Origin: Flammulina velutipes
Lineage: Eukaryota > Basidiomycota > Agaricomycetes > Agaricales > Physalacriaceae
NCBI GenBank assembly: GCA_011800155.1
Contig: CM022370.1
Span: forward strand, 1,922,001 to 1,986,000
Length of the DNA: 64,000 bases
Direction: 5' to 3'
This document shows, in pieces, positions 37,957-48,654 of the stretch (position 1 is the first letter of the stretch; every line of letters begins with the position of its first letter). A program made the translations under genes and the position numbers. Under the pieces are notes generated by a model that worked only from the letters and a program-made list of their open reading frames with translations, was not told the origin of the DNA and did no database searches.

Positions 37957-39670
37957 ATGCAGGCGCCTCCCCGCCCAATGGGGCCTCGTAGCTTCCGGGC
38001 GCCCTCCCCGGCGCCGCCACTCGTGAACGTGGGTGATACGCCTGCTCTGCACGTGCAGCGCAAGCAAAAGTTGACGCTCTCACCGCCACCGCTTCTTATC
38101 CCAAAGAAGACCGCCTCCCCGAAGCCTGTTATCCACGTGTCGATCCCAGCCCCGAACCCATCTGATAACACGTCGGGCGACTCCCCGATCCCAGACTACT
38201 ACGGCGGCGGGCCCCGTTTACAGCTAAAGATGCCGGCATCGGCCGACACAGACACGACTACCATCCGTCCAGACACGGGCACGACGACGAGGCCATTAAT
38301 GACCCACAAGCCATCCCAGCCCATCGACGACATTCGTGAGCTCCTCGGCGACATCAAGATTCGCACCGCCGACGACGACGAGCAGCCCACGAACGATATC
38401 ATCCAGGCAAGTACAAAGTCGCCCTTGACTTACACAGACGACGACCTCGAGGAGCTCTCCAGGCTCGGCGAAGGCGCAGGAGGTGCCGTTCACAAGGTCA
38501 AGGACCTTCGCAACGGCAAGATCATGGCCCGCAAGACAATCACCACCAGAGAGGCTCCCATGAAGCAGCTCTTGCGCGAAATATCTATCATCTCATCCAC
38601 GGAGCATGTCAACATCATCCTCTTCCATGGCGCCTATATGTCCCCGTCGTCCAGCGAAGTCAAAATCCTCATGGAATTCTGTGAGGGCGGCAGTCTCGAA
38701 GCCGTAGGCAGGAGAATCAAGGATCGTGGCGCAGTTGTGGGCGAAAAGATCGCAGGCCGAATAGCAGAGGGCGTCAGTATCCCTACATCTTCAACCTAGT
38801 CCTTCCTCACCCTTTCATTAGGTTCTCCAAGGACTGGCTTACCTGCATACCAAAAAGACCATTCATCGCGACATCAAGCCTTCCAACATTCTGCTTTCCC
38901 GCGAAGGCGTCGTCAAGCTCTGCGACTTTGGCGTATCCGGCGAGCTCGTCGACTCCCTGGCTGGCACGTTTACCGGCACAAGCTTCTACATGGCCGTATG
39001 TCTCCCTTGATCTTTGCTGGCCCTATCACTGACAACACAATTCAGCCTGAGCGAATCTGTGGCCACGAATATACCATTCGCTCGGATGTATGGTCCACCG
39101 GTATATCTCTACTGGAACTAGTACAGAACCGTTTTCCGTTCCCAAATGATCTTCCTCCCATTGAGTTGATGATGTACATAACAACTGGCGAGGTAAATTC
39201 TCAGCTTCCGCGTCACTGATAATCAGCTCACGCGCTCTTAATAGCCTCCTCGCCTCGAGGACGAGAACGGTGTCGTATGGAGTGACGATATGAAGGACTT
39301 CATTCGCCAAACGCAAGTCGCCTTCTGCTTTACCCGTCCTCCCACTCACCATTAATGAACAGGATGATTCTCGATTCAATGGCGCGGCCCAGGCCTCAGG
39401 ATATGTTATCTCATCCGTGGATCGTCAGTGTGATGAAGAAGGAAGTACATATGGCTAGATGGATACGAGAAGTCTGGGGTTGGCCGAAGAATAGACGGCG
39501 GTCGCAGGATTATTCGCTGTTCGTATCTGCCTCCGCTCCTCCTGAACTGGGTACTAATTTCCTCCTCTAGCAACGGAGGAGCTTCGCGACCATCATCGAG
39601 CCACCGCACTGATTCGTCCAGTGGTTCGCCCAGAGTGTTCGATTCGCCACCTGGTATACCCAAGATATAA
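37957..39670 (+). CDS. MKK1: MAP kinase kinase, Mkk1/Mkk2 type (cell-wall integrity)
   Basis: A 486-aa dual-specificity MAPKK, predicted to link Bck1-type MAPKKK to the Slt2-type MAPK of the wall-integrity pathway. Exons: 37957-38772, 38822-38995, 39046-39192, 39245-39312, 39363-39518 and 39571-39670. A Pro-rich N-terminus with basic docking-like residues precedes the kinase domain: [11 protein letters not shown] (about 169), MARK (catalytic Lys), HRDIKPSN (about 288), DFGVSG, and the activation segment [17 protein letters not shown] with S-x-A-x-T phosphosites. [11 protein letters not shown] and HPWI...[14 protein letters not shown] complete the family pattern. Intron 39313-39362 starts with GC (ACGCAAGT) and ends with AG; no GT donor there keeps the frame. 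The tail is Ser-rich. Confidence 0.92.
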
Positions 39671-40449
39671 TTTTCTGGATAATGTGAGTTACTCTTCGTC
39701 TCGGATTCGACATGACTGAGTGAATGCCATCAGCTCACATACATACACCTCATCAATGCTTTCGATTCATCAAGATTCAGTCGCTCTCCAAGTGCCGATC
39801 ATCTCTCTTTGCATCCTGTTACATACTTTTTCCTTTGGTCTCTGGCGCTGTGTATATGCCACAATGGTTCTATAATCTGTCTCCCCATGTACAGCTACAT
39901 CTCTCGTTTCTATCACGCACATCACTGCCATTCCATGCTTCAATCGTTTCTTGTACTCGTAAACGGACTGGGTCGAATAGATAAAAAGAGATCCTAGGTA
40001 CTTATGTATGTTGATATAGTAGGTTCAAGTAAGATATTTAAGAATCCATTGTCGTATAAGTTACCTCTGTATGCGCCACACTCTGATTGCATGCGACTCA
40101 AATACTGACGCGTTGATAAGTTGTACATATGAGTAGTTTATAACAGTCTGATGATAAACTCTAACATTGCCCAGAACGGACAGGTTCGAGCGCGTTTGTG
40201 AAACGATGTGGCGGCATTCTGGGGTAAATGGTCACAGGTCCGAAATATCAGTGTTGTGATTAGATACGGGTGACGACGAACGACGAGCGGATACCCGGTT
40301 AGAATTATACTATAAGAATCTAGGTATCTAACCTCGACTGGGAAGGAAATATTCGGGAAACCAACTACAGTACTTACATTACGTCGGAGCGGGCGGAGGT
40401 AGAGCACTGATAGTAATAAATGATTATCGTTGCTCGGAGGCAAAGAAAG

Positions 40450-40656
40450 AAGGCACTTCGACGGTCTCACTTGATAATGAAATATTGTGTAGCCTCCCGC
40501 CGCTGTACGCCGATGTTTCAACACAATAAAACCAGTTGAAGGCACTTCGACTGTGGGACGTGTCTCAATTATTGAATACGTACGGATTGAGATTATTCAT
40601 TAGAAATCTGAAGACAAACGCCCCAATATTCAACACAATAAAACCAATTGACAGCG
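40450..40656 (+). repeat. Imperfect local duplication
   Basis: GAAGGCACTTCGAC occurs near 40451 and again near 40539. TTCAACACAATAAAACCA(G/A)TTGA occurs near 40516 and near 40631, a 22-nt match with one difference about 115 bp apart. The order suggests overlapping tandem duplication of a roughly 90-115 bp segment that has since diverged. Confidence 0.6.
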
Positions 40657-42187
40657 AACACGGACATGTACAGGGAGATCCGAATCCCACCAAGGGATAC
40701 CACTGTAGGATATTACACCCCAAGTGAACATCGACACCCCAGTGTGGCGCCGAAGCTCCAAAAGCAGGCAGATGATCTATACATTCATAGATCTGATACC
40801 ATTAACCGATCCCACGACGATGAACTTTCGGCTTAGGTGCCGTAACTCAGCGATAGTGTCTGCGCCAAGTGGCAGGGACCGTTTGGCTGTTCGCGTTGAA
40901 ATCGGGCCCGCCTTGTGAGATGGGTGAATTTCACTCAGCGATGATGATTTACGGTTCCCATTGTTGTCGCACAGATAGATCGCCCTTGGCCACGACGTCA
41001 GACACATGTATACGTAGAAGGAAACACGCACCACATCGTGGCAATGGTAGTCCCTTCCCTTTCCCTACCGTTTGAGGTACACGCTCAGCTGGACAATAGT
41101 TCCCAGTACAACGTAAGACGCACAGGGAAATGCCCCGAGCCCAAAACTTTGTTTCCAGGACGGAGTCAACAAAGGAATGAGTGTGTATTGAGATGAGCAA
41201 TGAACCATGAGATGAAAACCCTAGCTCACTTGATGATATTACGGACCTGGGTCTGTATCATCGTCCTCGGAGACCTTGTTAGATCACGTACTATCACGGA
41301 TACATGTCCCTGACGCGTACCCATCCAAGTAGCAACGCGTCGAGGATCGAAACAACGCCACCGCTTAACAGTAGCCTTTCGGGAGGGGAGGGACCCATAT
41401 TAACCAATACGCCACAACAACTACGTACGCGATGGAGGCGTTTCGACAGGTATTTCTGATCGGCAAAGTATGCAGTACCTTCAACGGCATCAGGTTCCCA
41501 CGTTGTAGAATGTAAAAGATAGGGAAACACGCACCGACATGGGCTGGTAGATTGACATGCATTGTCCTTGCGCTGACCGGGCATCAGGAAGTGCAGGGTA
41601 CTGCAGATTTACACCTGCGAACCAATATGGAGAATTCGCGGGTCCGGATTGGGTAGACTATCGAGCGCGGGAGGGCGTAGAGTGTATAGACCTTATAGCG
41701 CCAGAGTGAATGGAAGCGGAGGCGAGAAGTCACGTAAGACGATTGATAAGATAGCGCATTGTTCTATTCGCGTGAAATCTCACGCTGGCCAGTTCATGGA
41801 GCTCTTGGGGCTTCGCGGCATCTTTTCTTACGTTTGGCAAGGAGTGTGAAGATAGGGCTCAAGAGACGAGGAGTGCGTATGGTTTCCGAGGCAAAGGGAG
41901 AGGGCGCAAGCAGAGAGATCCTCGGTGTATAGGGTAAGATGTTGGAATGAGTCCTCCGTGGACTACCTCGGTGTCTGGCTAAACGAGCTCGGGGTAGAGG
42001 ACGACAGCGGTAGAGTCGGGGAGTAGCTGGCGAGGCTGGCGGTCCAGTCCAAGTGGGGGCGCGTGTGTGATGGTATGTAGTGCCACCACGAGGTGGCGAG
42101 CGTACATGCTGTCGGGGGCGAGAAGACTGACGTGCTACAAAAGAACTCTCCATTTTATGATCGTTACATTTCCGCTTAATTGATTGA

Positions 42188-42347
42188 GGCGTATGACATT
42201 TACAGACATCCGTGGAGGAGCAGCCTGGTACAGCGTAGGATGGTGTGTGATGTCCGGGCGTGGACCGCGGGTGAGGCGTGGAGATACGACCCTGGCGGAC
42301 ACGAAATTGGTTAGAACTAAATATGTTCCTCGAGGCGTATGACATTA
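42188..42347 (+). repeat. 15-bp direct repeat pair
   Basis: GAGGCGTATGACATT occurs near 42186 and near 42333, followed by different sequence. The second copy is followed by ATAAAAAGCC, a TATA-like stretch. Short enough that chance or a shared regulatory site are both possible. Confidence 0.4.
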
Positions 42348-42875
42348 TAAAAAGCCCCAGGTCGTAGCACGGAGCAAGGCAGACGAAGAAAGAGATTGAA
42401 GGAGACTTGAGAACAAGCCGTTTGTGTAGTGAAACAAGGCGATCCACAGCCGGAACATGCCGGTAGCCTCGCCACTATATGTCTTGGCTTCTTTCACCTA
42501 TTTTTCAACATTTTCGAACCATTTTATTTTATGGACCATGTGCCAGCGTGTATTACTGATGTTTCCTTATGTTTTCCGTCTGCATACCTTGTCTACTATT
42601 ACGACCAACTCATACTCCGGGGCTTCTATTTCACTGCTCAAACACATTCAACGCCATTCTAAAGCTCCCCCGCCAACATAGGTACTTTGCTTCCGTTCAG
42701 CCTCCGTTCCACACTGACCGATGACCCTTAGATCTCTTATTTCAAGATCTCTTATGACAAGCCCAGGGCAGCCTGAACTCATTTTAGATGACCATCTTAT
42801 AAGCAGTTATAAAGATGTCGACGCTGCGAAGGAATTTCTACCGTTCCCCACCTTGTCAAATTTCTAGCCGAGGCC

Positions 42876-44053
42876 ATGTCGTAGTTAGTCCGATATCTCC
42901 CTCCGCTTAGACCCTCGCCTAACACTCGCCTAACAGCCCATCGCAAGGTCACTACCTTCCACCGGAACACCAGTACCTTACGGCTGCGACGTTGGCCTCT
43001 CACGGTCATGAGCACTTGTACGCCCACAGTCAGCTGTCGGACTCTCCACCGCGTCAGGACCTCGCCCAACGAAAGCGTCCAAAGTACACTCGCAGCAAGA
43101 CTGGCTGTCTTACATGTCGCATGAAGAAAATCAAGGTATGTCCATTGCTGTTGCCGACGCCGCTGCACGCCTCTAAACAATCCCTACAGTGCGACGAGAC
43201 CAAGCCGACGTGCGCTCGCTGTACTCATGGTCAAAGAGAGGTCCGGTCACATTCACGTCTTAGGACCCATTCCTGATCCTGAACTTCCGTTTTAGTGTAC
43301 GTGGCCAGATGCGTCGTCTCCTCGAAGGAGAGCTCCTCTTCGCCGGGGGTCCATCGACGACCGTCCATCCACAGCAGGTTCATCCGTCTCCGACGACTCC
43401 AGTCCTTCAATTCGAAACTCAACACCTCCGAGACGTTTTCAAATGGACTCTCCGGAAAGCGGTCTGCTTCCGCCTCCTTCTGCACGACGTAACATGTCCG
43501 TTTCCGAAGACCTCTCACCTCATTCGCATCTCATGTCTTGCAGGGATCCCTTTCTCCAACTCCCACCCGTGGTGGCACCAGAATCCCGGCACCAACACAT
43601 GTAAGATTACCATTCGCCACAATCACTTGCACCCAGATAGCTGACGCCTACCAACCAGCAGGCCTCGACCTCCTCCCTTCACTCCGCCTCAATCTGAGCA
43701 ACACAACCTAACGCTCTCCCCGGATCCCTCTGAATATTGTCGCTATGATCGTTACGATGCTACCTATGCACAGACTCATCATCTCCATTCATCACACTCT
43801 TCTCCATCATCGCGAGCACCGCATATGGTTACTGGAATCCGTGGGATGGGGTACTCTCCCGAGTCCGTGCATCAGTGGAACTCACCGCCTCTGCTGTCGC
43901 CCATCGAATCATCATCATACGTGAGTCACTACTAAGCGCCTCTTCCTCCCCAAATCTTTTACTAATAATCGATTCCTTTCACAGCAGCACTATCCCCTGC
44001 AGGAGAGAGGCATGGTGGGCCCTTCTGACAATCATCATTTCAGATACCAATGA
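42876..44053 (+). CDS. Zn2Cys6 (Gal4-type) transcription factor
   Basis: A 295-aa fungal binuclear-cluster protein. Exons: 42876-42880 (5 nt), 42937-43135, 43190-43240, 43296-43600, 43662-43920 and 43985-44053. The cluster is complete only after splicing: GCLTCRMKKIK, then CDETKPTCARCTHGQRE, then CTWP, giving C-x2-C-x6-C-x6-C-x2-C-x6-C. It is preceded by basic RKRPKYTRSK. The rest is Ser/Pro/His-rich with no fungal_trans domain, so it is short for the class. The first exon (ATG TC) is inferred: a TAA lies in frame just upstream of exon 2, and a 56-nt GTAGTT...ACAG intron supplies an ATG. Target genes unknown. Confidence 0.83.
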
Positions 44054-44885
44054 TTCTGAATGTTTCCCGAGTCACGACTTTCAACGCCTTTTGTTCACGC
44101 CGCATGCTGTTACTGTGTAATCTTAATATCCTGTGCATTTTCCTCGACAACTGTACCCATACATCCCCCCCTCGAACGCCGTCTAGATCATAGACATCTC
44201 ATGAAAACTATCTTAGCATCGTATTGTGTAAATACCTTTTACTTACGAAACACGTACTGGCAGGAGTGAATTTGAATGGTTGTGATCCTCATGACTAGTG
44301 TTATCGATGAACAGAACTTTCATTCCAACAGCCAGGTGGACGCGATTTCCTGCGGGGAACGTAAACGAGACCCAAGATAATGGATTCATTCAACTGAGGA
44401 CAAGTAACGGACTTGCCATTCTCGCGTGCACACCGCGGTCATATCTCATCAGTTCCAAGAAGCATGGGTCGTCAATCTTCCACAACAGCAATCAAGACAT
44501 GCAGGAGAGTTCCAGGAACATACCAATGTGTTTAAATATACATTCACTCGTATGGTGGCGCAAATAAAGTTTGGCGCCTATAATACATTCGTGAGAAGAT
44601 TATGAGCTCCGTCGAGCTGATGATCGCCTGTATTTCAGGCAGATGAATAGTCCCCCCAAATCAAGCCAAGCTGTAAAGCGAAGAACCTGGTGTACATCCA
44701 GGTGCCTTCCAAGAAGAGGCGCCTGTCAATGATGTTGTTCACGAGTGACATAGCCAGAGAAAATAGGTCATACTTTCGAATTAGAGCCCCTCCAGAGCCA
44801 TCGAGAGCAAGAACCTGACAGGATCTTTAAAGTGGCGGCGTTACGTAAAGATCGACATCATCATCCTCTCCAAGTAACCACCACC
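44054..44885 (+). other. Intergenic, Zn2Cys6 gene to unknown gene
   Basis: 832 bp of 3' UTR and promoter. One open frame (44298-44567, +) has no recognisable motif or splice context. Nothing else seen. Confidence 0.35.
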
Positions 44886-45479
44886 ATGGGTATGTTTCTT
44901 CCTCGCGCACGCCACATTCAGTGTCCGACTAACAATCCTACAGCATCCAAAGAAGAACTAACCTTCAACGAACCTCACGCGCCTGCTGAGAACGCGATCA
45001 TCGCCTTCAACAAGATCCTCGGCCAAATCAAGTTCGAAATCGTCAAATCCCGCAAGCACTGGGACAAGCACGAGCCCAAGATGTGGTCCCGCGCTAGCGG
45101 GATATCTGACGAGGCGCTCGTGGATTTCACTATCGAGGTAGGTCGCCTAGATACCGTATGGACGATGTCTGACCCAGCGCAGAAGGACCTCATTCTCGTT
45201 AGCAGCGCTCCTACGTCGTACGGCACCATTATCCTCGGAAAGCTCCGCATCCCCGCCATTGAAGACGGTTACGTCCACGTCAGGTTTGTCCCTTATCTAC
45301 GCCTCCAAGTTTACACTCATGTGCGCCACAGAATCCATGACCCTCCCGGCGGAGGTAGCGAGGACGTCACGTACCACTCGCTCTTCACCTACGAAGGCAC
45401 CCACAACGAGGACGGCCAGCCCACGACCTGGGATGCCATCCATTCCATGAGCACCCCTCTCGAGTTCTTTAACGAGTAG
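44886..45479 (+). CDS. Unknown protein, 163 aa
   Basis: I do not recognise this family. Exons: 44886-44889 (ATGG only), 44944-45283 and 45332-45479. The start lies in a strong context (CCACCATGG) and the intron GTATGT...CTACAG joins it to ASKEELTFNEP. The body looks like one folded domain: NAIIAFNKILGQIKFEIVK, SDEALVDFTIEVGRLDTVW, LILVSSAPTSYGTIILGKL, a charged HNEDGQPTTWDAIHSM region and the end LEFFNE. There is no signal peptide or membrane segment, so it is probably cytosolic or nuclear. The coding body continues upstream in the same frame through the intron, so a gene caller could extend it wrongly. Convergent with the cyclin gene. Confidence 0.68.
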   Translation: MGMFLPRARHIQCPTNNPTASKEELTFNEPHAPAENAIIAFNKILGQIKFEIVKSRKHWDKHEPKMWSRASGISDEALVDFTIEVGRLDTVWTMSDPAQKDLILVSSAPTSYGTIILGKLRIPAIEDGYVHVRFVPYLRLQVYTHVRHRIHDPPGGGSEDVTYHSLFTYEGTHNEDGQPTTWDAIHSMSTPLEFFNE

Positions 45480-45802
45480 GCACAGTATGTACTTCACCTC
45501 GAACTGTAACTGTAACAGTAAGGAAATGTATAATGAGTTATCCGTCAAGATTGCAATCTATATAGCCTTGTACCAATATACAAAGATAAGTACAAGTTTT
45601 TAAGCATACAACATACCACACCAACTCCCCGCAAGTCACAATAGCAATGCATGGAACAGTCAAGGTCGAGGGAAAAAGGAGAGTTGGCATGAGTGTCATA
45701 GGTTAGAAACACAGGACATTTAAAAGTATACAGAAATAGAGAAGAAGCGAGAGAAGAGAAACGAGATAAATGACAGAAAGGCATATGTAAAAGTACAAGG
45801 AG
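45480..45802. other. Convergent 3' ends
   Basis: 323 bp between facing stop codons of the unknown gene and the cyclin gene. A/T-rich as for two 3' UTRs. No gene seen. Confidence 0.35.
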
Positions 45803-47715
45803 TCAACTCATCGAACTGACCCAGGTTTGGGTGACCACATCCTCGACTGTCAAGCCACAAGTGGGGCCGTCGTTCCACATTATCGATGATATCGAATCCA
45901 GTTGGCCCGTTGTGTTGAAAGTGCCGTAGGACGAAGAATCCACAATGCGAATCTGGGGAGGAGGGAGGTCGTTGGCAAAAAAGTTGGCCTTGAGGCCAGT
46001 CTTTGCGCCAGTCAGCTTGGGCGCAATGCCAAAACCGTCGTTCCAGTCCATGGTGAATGATGACGAAGAGGACGAAAAAGAGTCTGATGATGCATACGCG
46101 CCAGCAGTATCGTCCAGGAAGCTCGTCATCTGGACAGTTCTATCTCCGCCCGAAGAGGACTCGGTGGACGATGGAGAATACGTTAGACCAGGCGTAGACG
46201 GAGAAATGATATCGCTCTACGTGCGAGGCCGGAATGAGAAAAAGAGAAGAACCAGCCAGAAAACGGCACACACCTTGGGTACTTGAAGCATAGGCTCGCC
46301 ACACGCAACGAAAGCAGAGAGGCTCGGACCCGCCGTCTCGGCAGGTCCAAACGCGTTCGCTGGGAGGGTTGCTGTACGACGCAGCGCACGGCCTGCGGCC
46401 GAAGGGCTCGTCGAATCAGTGGACACGAAGAATGACGTTGGCTGCGAGGCGACGCCAATACTGCCGTCGCTGCGGCACCGTGCAAGTGCGCGAGAGGCAG
46501 TCAAAGCAGCCATAGAATCGACCACTGGCGCTTTTCCGACCCACAAACGCCAACCAAGCGCGTCGCCCAGAGCCCGTTCGCAGCGGCCTATCTCCCTCGG
46601 AGGAAGCCCTGAAAGTTTGGCCCAGGCGCGGTTGGAGTAACACTTGTCCTGCATGAACTTGGACGCGAGAATTAGCGAAGCCAAAAAAGCGCGACGAGGG
46701 CAGAGCAAGGGCGATGGAAGTGGTGGCAGTGGTGGAAGTGGGGCGGTGGCAGTCTTCTTGGAAGATGCATCGAGAGTGACCGTGCTCGTGCAAGTCATAC
46801 TCTGGTCAGTCAAGACGGTTGTCTCGACCTGAGCGTCGACAGCGGTGGCGCCGGTAGGTGTCGCAATTGGCGTGGGGTTAAGAATAATGTCCATACTCAA
46901 GCTGGCGTCGATGTCGAAGTCAGCCGGAGTACCTTGGACGATCCTGTCATCCGATTCCTGTTCTCCCCTGGGTCCTTGGCCGACCTTTTCCAGGTCGGCC
47001 AGGTCGTTGATTTGAGGGCGGATGGCCTCCAGATAGCATAGCGCAGTTTGCAGTACACTTCCGGTGGTCTTTGAGCGCTTGAGAACTTCCTGTACGAAGG
47101 TGCGAACGGGAACGAGGCTCTTGCGCTGTTCGGGCTCCTGATCGATTTGGACGCTGTACGGAGACGAAGGCGAACATGAGGAGGAGGATGAGGAGATAGG
47201 TGATGCGTGTGACGTTGATGGTGTCACGGGGGAGGGTAATTGATTGGTTGAAGCTCTGGGAAGAGCAGAGATAGAGGCGTGGACAAATGAGACGGTGAGA
47301 TCGCTGCAGAGCAGTGCAGTGGCGGTGGAACGTGTGGTAGTGAAAACTTCTGGGATATCCTGCGGATGCCATATATCGCCTAGTACTTTGACAGCTTGGT
47401 CTGCGTGATAAACGTCAGTAGATGGGTGAAAAGCGAGCGCAGATACGCACCGACGAGGCCTAGAGCATACTTTGTCTTTGTCTTTGGGTTTGAGTTGGCA
47501 GCGGTGATTGGGTTGAGACGAACGACGCGGTCGACGTCAGATATGGAATGGGAAGGCGACGAGGTTACTGAGGTTGTTGGAGTGTTGAGATACGGGGATT
47601 TGTGAGTTGATAGAGTTCCGGACGGCATAGAGCTTTGGGCATACGGCTGCCACCGAATGCGAGTTCGAGTGGCAGCAGGAGGTGCCCGGTGGGCGAGAGA
47701 CTGAATGGAGTGCAT
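45803..47715 (-). CDS. Cyclin, Pho85-type (Pcl5-like)
   Basis: A 601-aa cyclin. Exons: 47715-47451, 47400-46274 and 46216-45803. The cyclin box is interrupted by a Ser/Thr/Pro/Ala-rich insert. Its first half has VRTFVQEVLKRSKTTGSVLQTALCYLEAI; its second half has CPRRAFLASLILASKFMQDKCYSNRAWAKLSGLPPREI then LGDALGWRLWVGK. The pattern ASKF-QDK-YSNRAWAK-SGL is typical of Pcl5-like cyclins that activate the CDK Pho85, and those are linked to Gcn4 turnover. Long flanking regions are rich in Ser, Thr and Pro, with likely CDK sites. Start at 47715 is the only ATG ahead of the first conserved block. Role beyond Pho85 partnering is inference. Confidence 0.82.
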
Positions 47716-48654
47716 AATATGGTTGGAATAAAGGCCAGATAGAAAAACGAGCAAGACGGAAAGAGCTGGGTGAGTAGATGTGGCGTTCAATCGAGTGTAG
47801 GATATCCATTAAGGCGGGCGGTGATAAAGTTGGTGTTCTTAGCAGACGGGGAAAATGAGGCAGAGGAGGACGAAATTGAGGAGGATGCTAGCAGAACAAC
47901 AAGCGACGGATGGGAAGTATAACGTTGGCAAATTCGCGGGCACATTGCGACTGGTAGGAGTCGGGCGGATGCTCAAGTCACTGCTGGACTTGAACGATCC
48001 AAAGAGTCTCGTCGACGAACGATAAGACTGCGGTCGAGTTTGCTGTGTAAAAAGGTCGAGCTCGCTGTTGAAGACGGTGAGGAAGAGTTGACTAGATGCG
48101 TCGGTGGAAGGATGGATGAATCAGAACGACGCTATACTCGTTCACCGCCTCGAGGCCGGCAGCGCCCAATCCGGCCATGTTTTCCCACCGCCACACATTC
48201 TGACTCACAGGTGACACCGTGAGTCACCCACGAGGTCGACGACGCGTGGCTTTGTTTGGCTCCCCAGACGCCCGTGCCAAATACAGGAAGCCCCATCCAT
48301 CAGATCAGAATCAGCCCGCCCCATCTGTGTGGGCTTGGCGTGACGTGACGCCTCCGATAGTTCATCGCGCTCCGCGTGCTACCACATCGGACTTTGCGGC
48401 TGCAATGTCTACTCGACGCTTAATTATACCTTCGTGAAGCTTTAAATGGTTGCCAACGTCTATACAAACACTTGCTCTTGCTTTCATACGTTTAGGCTAT
48501 TATGGAGTAACACGGCTAGCGGATACCGCCAACGTGGCGCCCTGCTTTCGATGGTCCTGTCTCCTTCTTAGCGGTCACATAAATTATCCTGTCACGACTG
48601 TCGGGCTAAATAGACCTGCATCCTCCTCTTTCTCTAACCACCACCACCACTGTC
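47716..48654. promoter_or_regulatory. Divergent region, cyclin / GH23-like gene
   Basis: 939 bp between two diverging starts. It contains GTGACACC/GTGAGTCACCC near 48205-48230, an inverted TGACTCAC/GTGAGTCA arrangement matching the Gcn4/AP-1 core TGACTC(A). A site like this would suit a Pcl5-type cyclin, but no binding is shown. No gene supported. Confidence 0.4.

Larger units (their letters stand above)
39671..42875. other. Gene-poor stretch with small direct repeats
   Basis: About 3.2 kb with no gene I can support. It holds a partial local duplication near 40.45-40.65 kb and a 15-bp repeat near 42.19/42.33 kb. The largest open frame (41794-42447, -) encodes an Arg/Pro/Ser/His-rich peptide with no domain and looks accidental. 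Other frames (40138-40545 -, 40777-41034 -, 41294-41584 -) are likewise unrecognised. The right end must contain the promoter of the Zn2Cys6 gene. No LTRs, terminal inverted repeats or transposase motifs seen. Confidence 0.35.

Noticed and set aside
37000..39700. Functional wall-integrity gene cluster (CHS7, NDR kinase, MKK)
   Set aside because: The genes are 10-35 kb apart with unrelated conserved genes between them; co-location looks accidental.
41794..42447. 217-codon minus-strand frame in the gene-poor region
   Set aside because: Arg/Pro/His/Ser-rich composition with no recognisable domain; looks like chance openness in GC-rich DNA.
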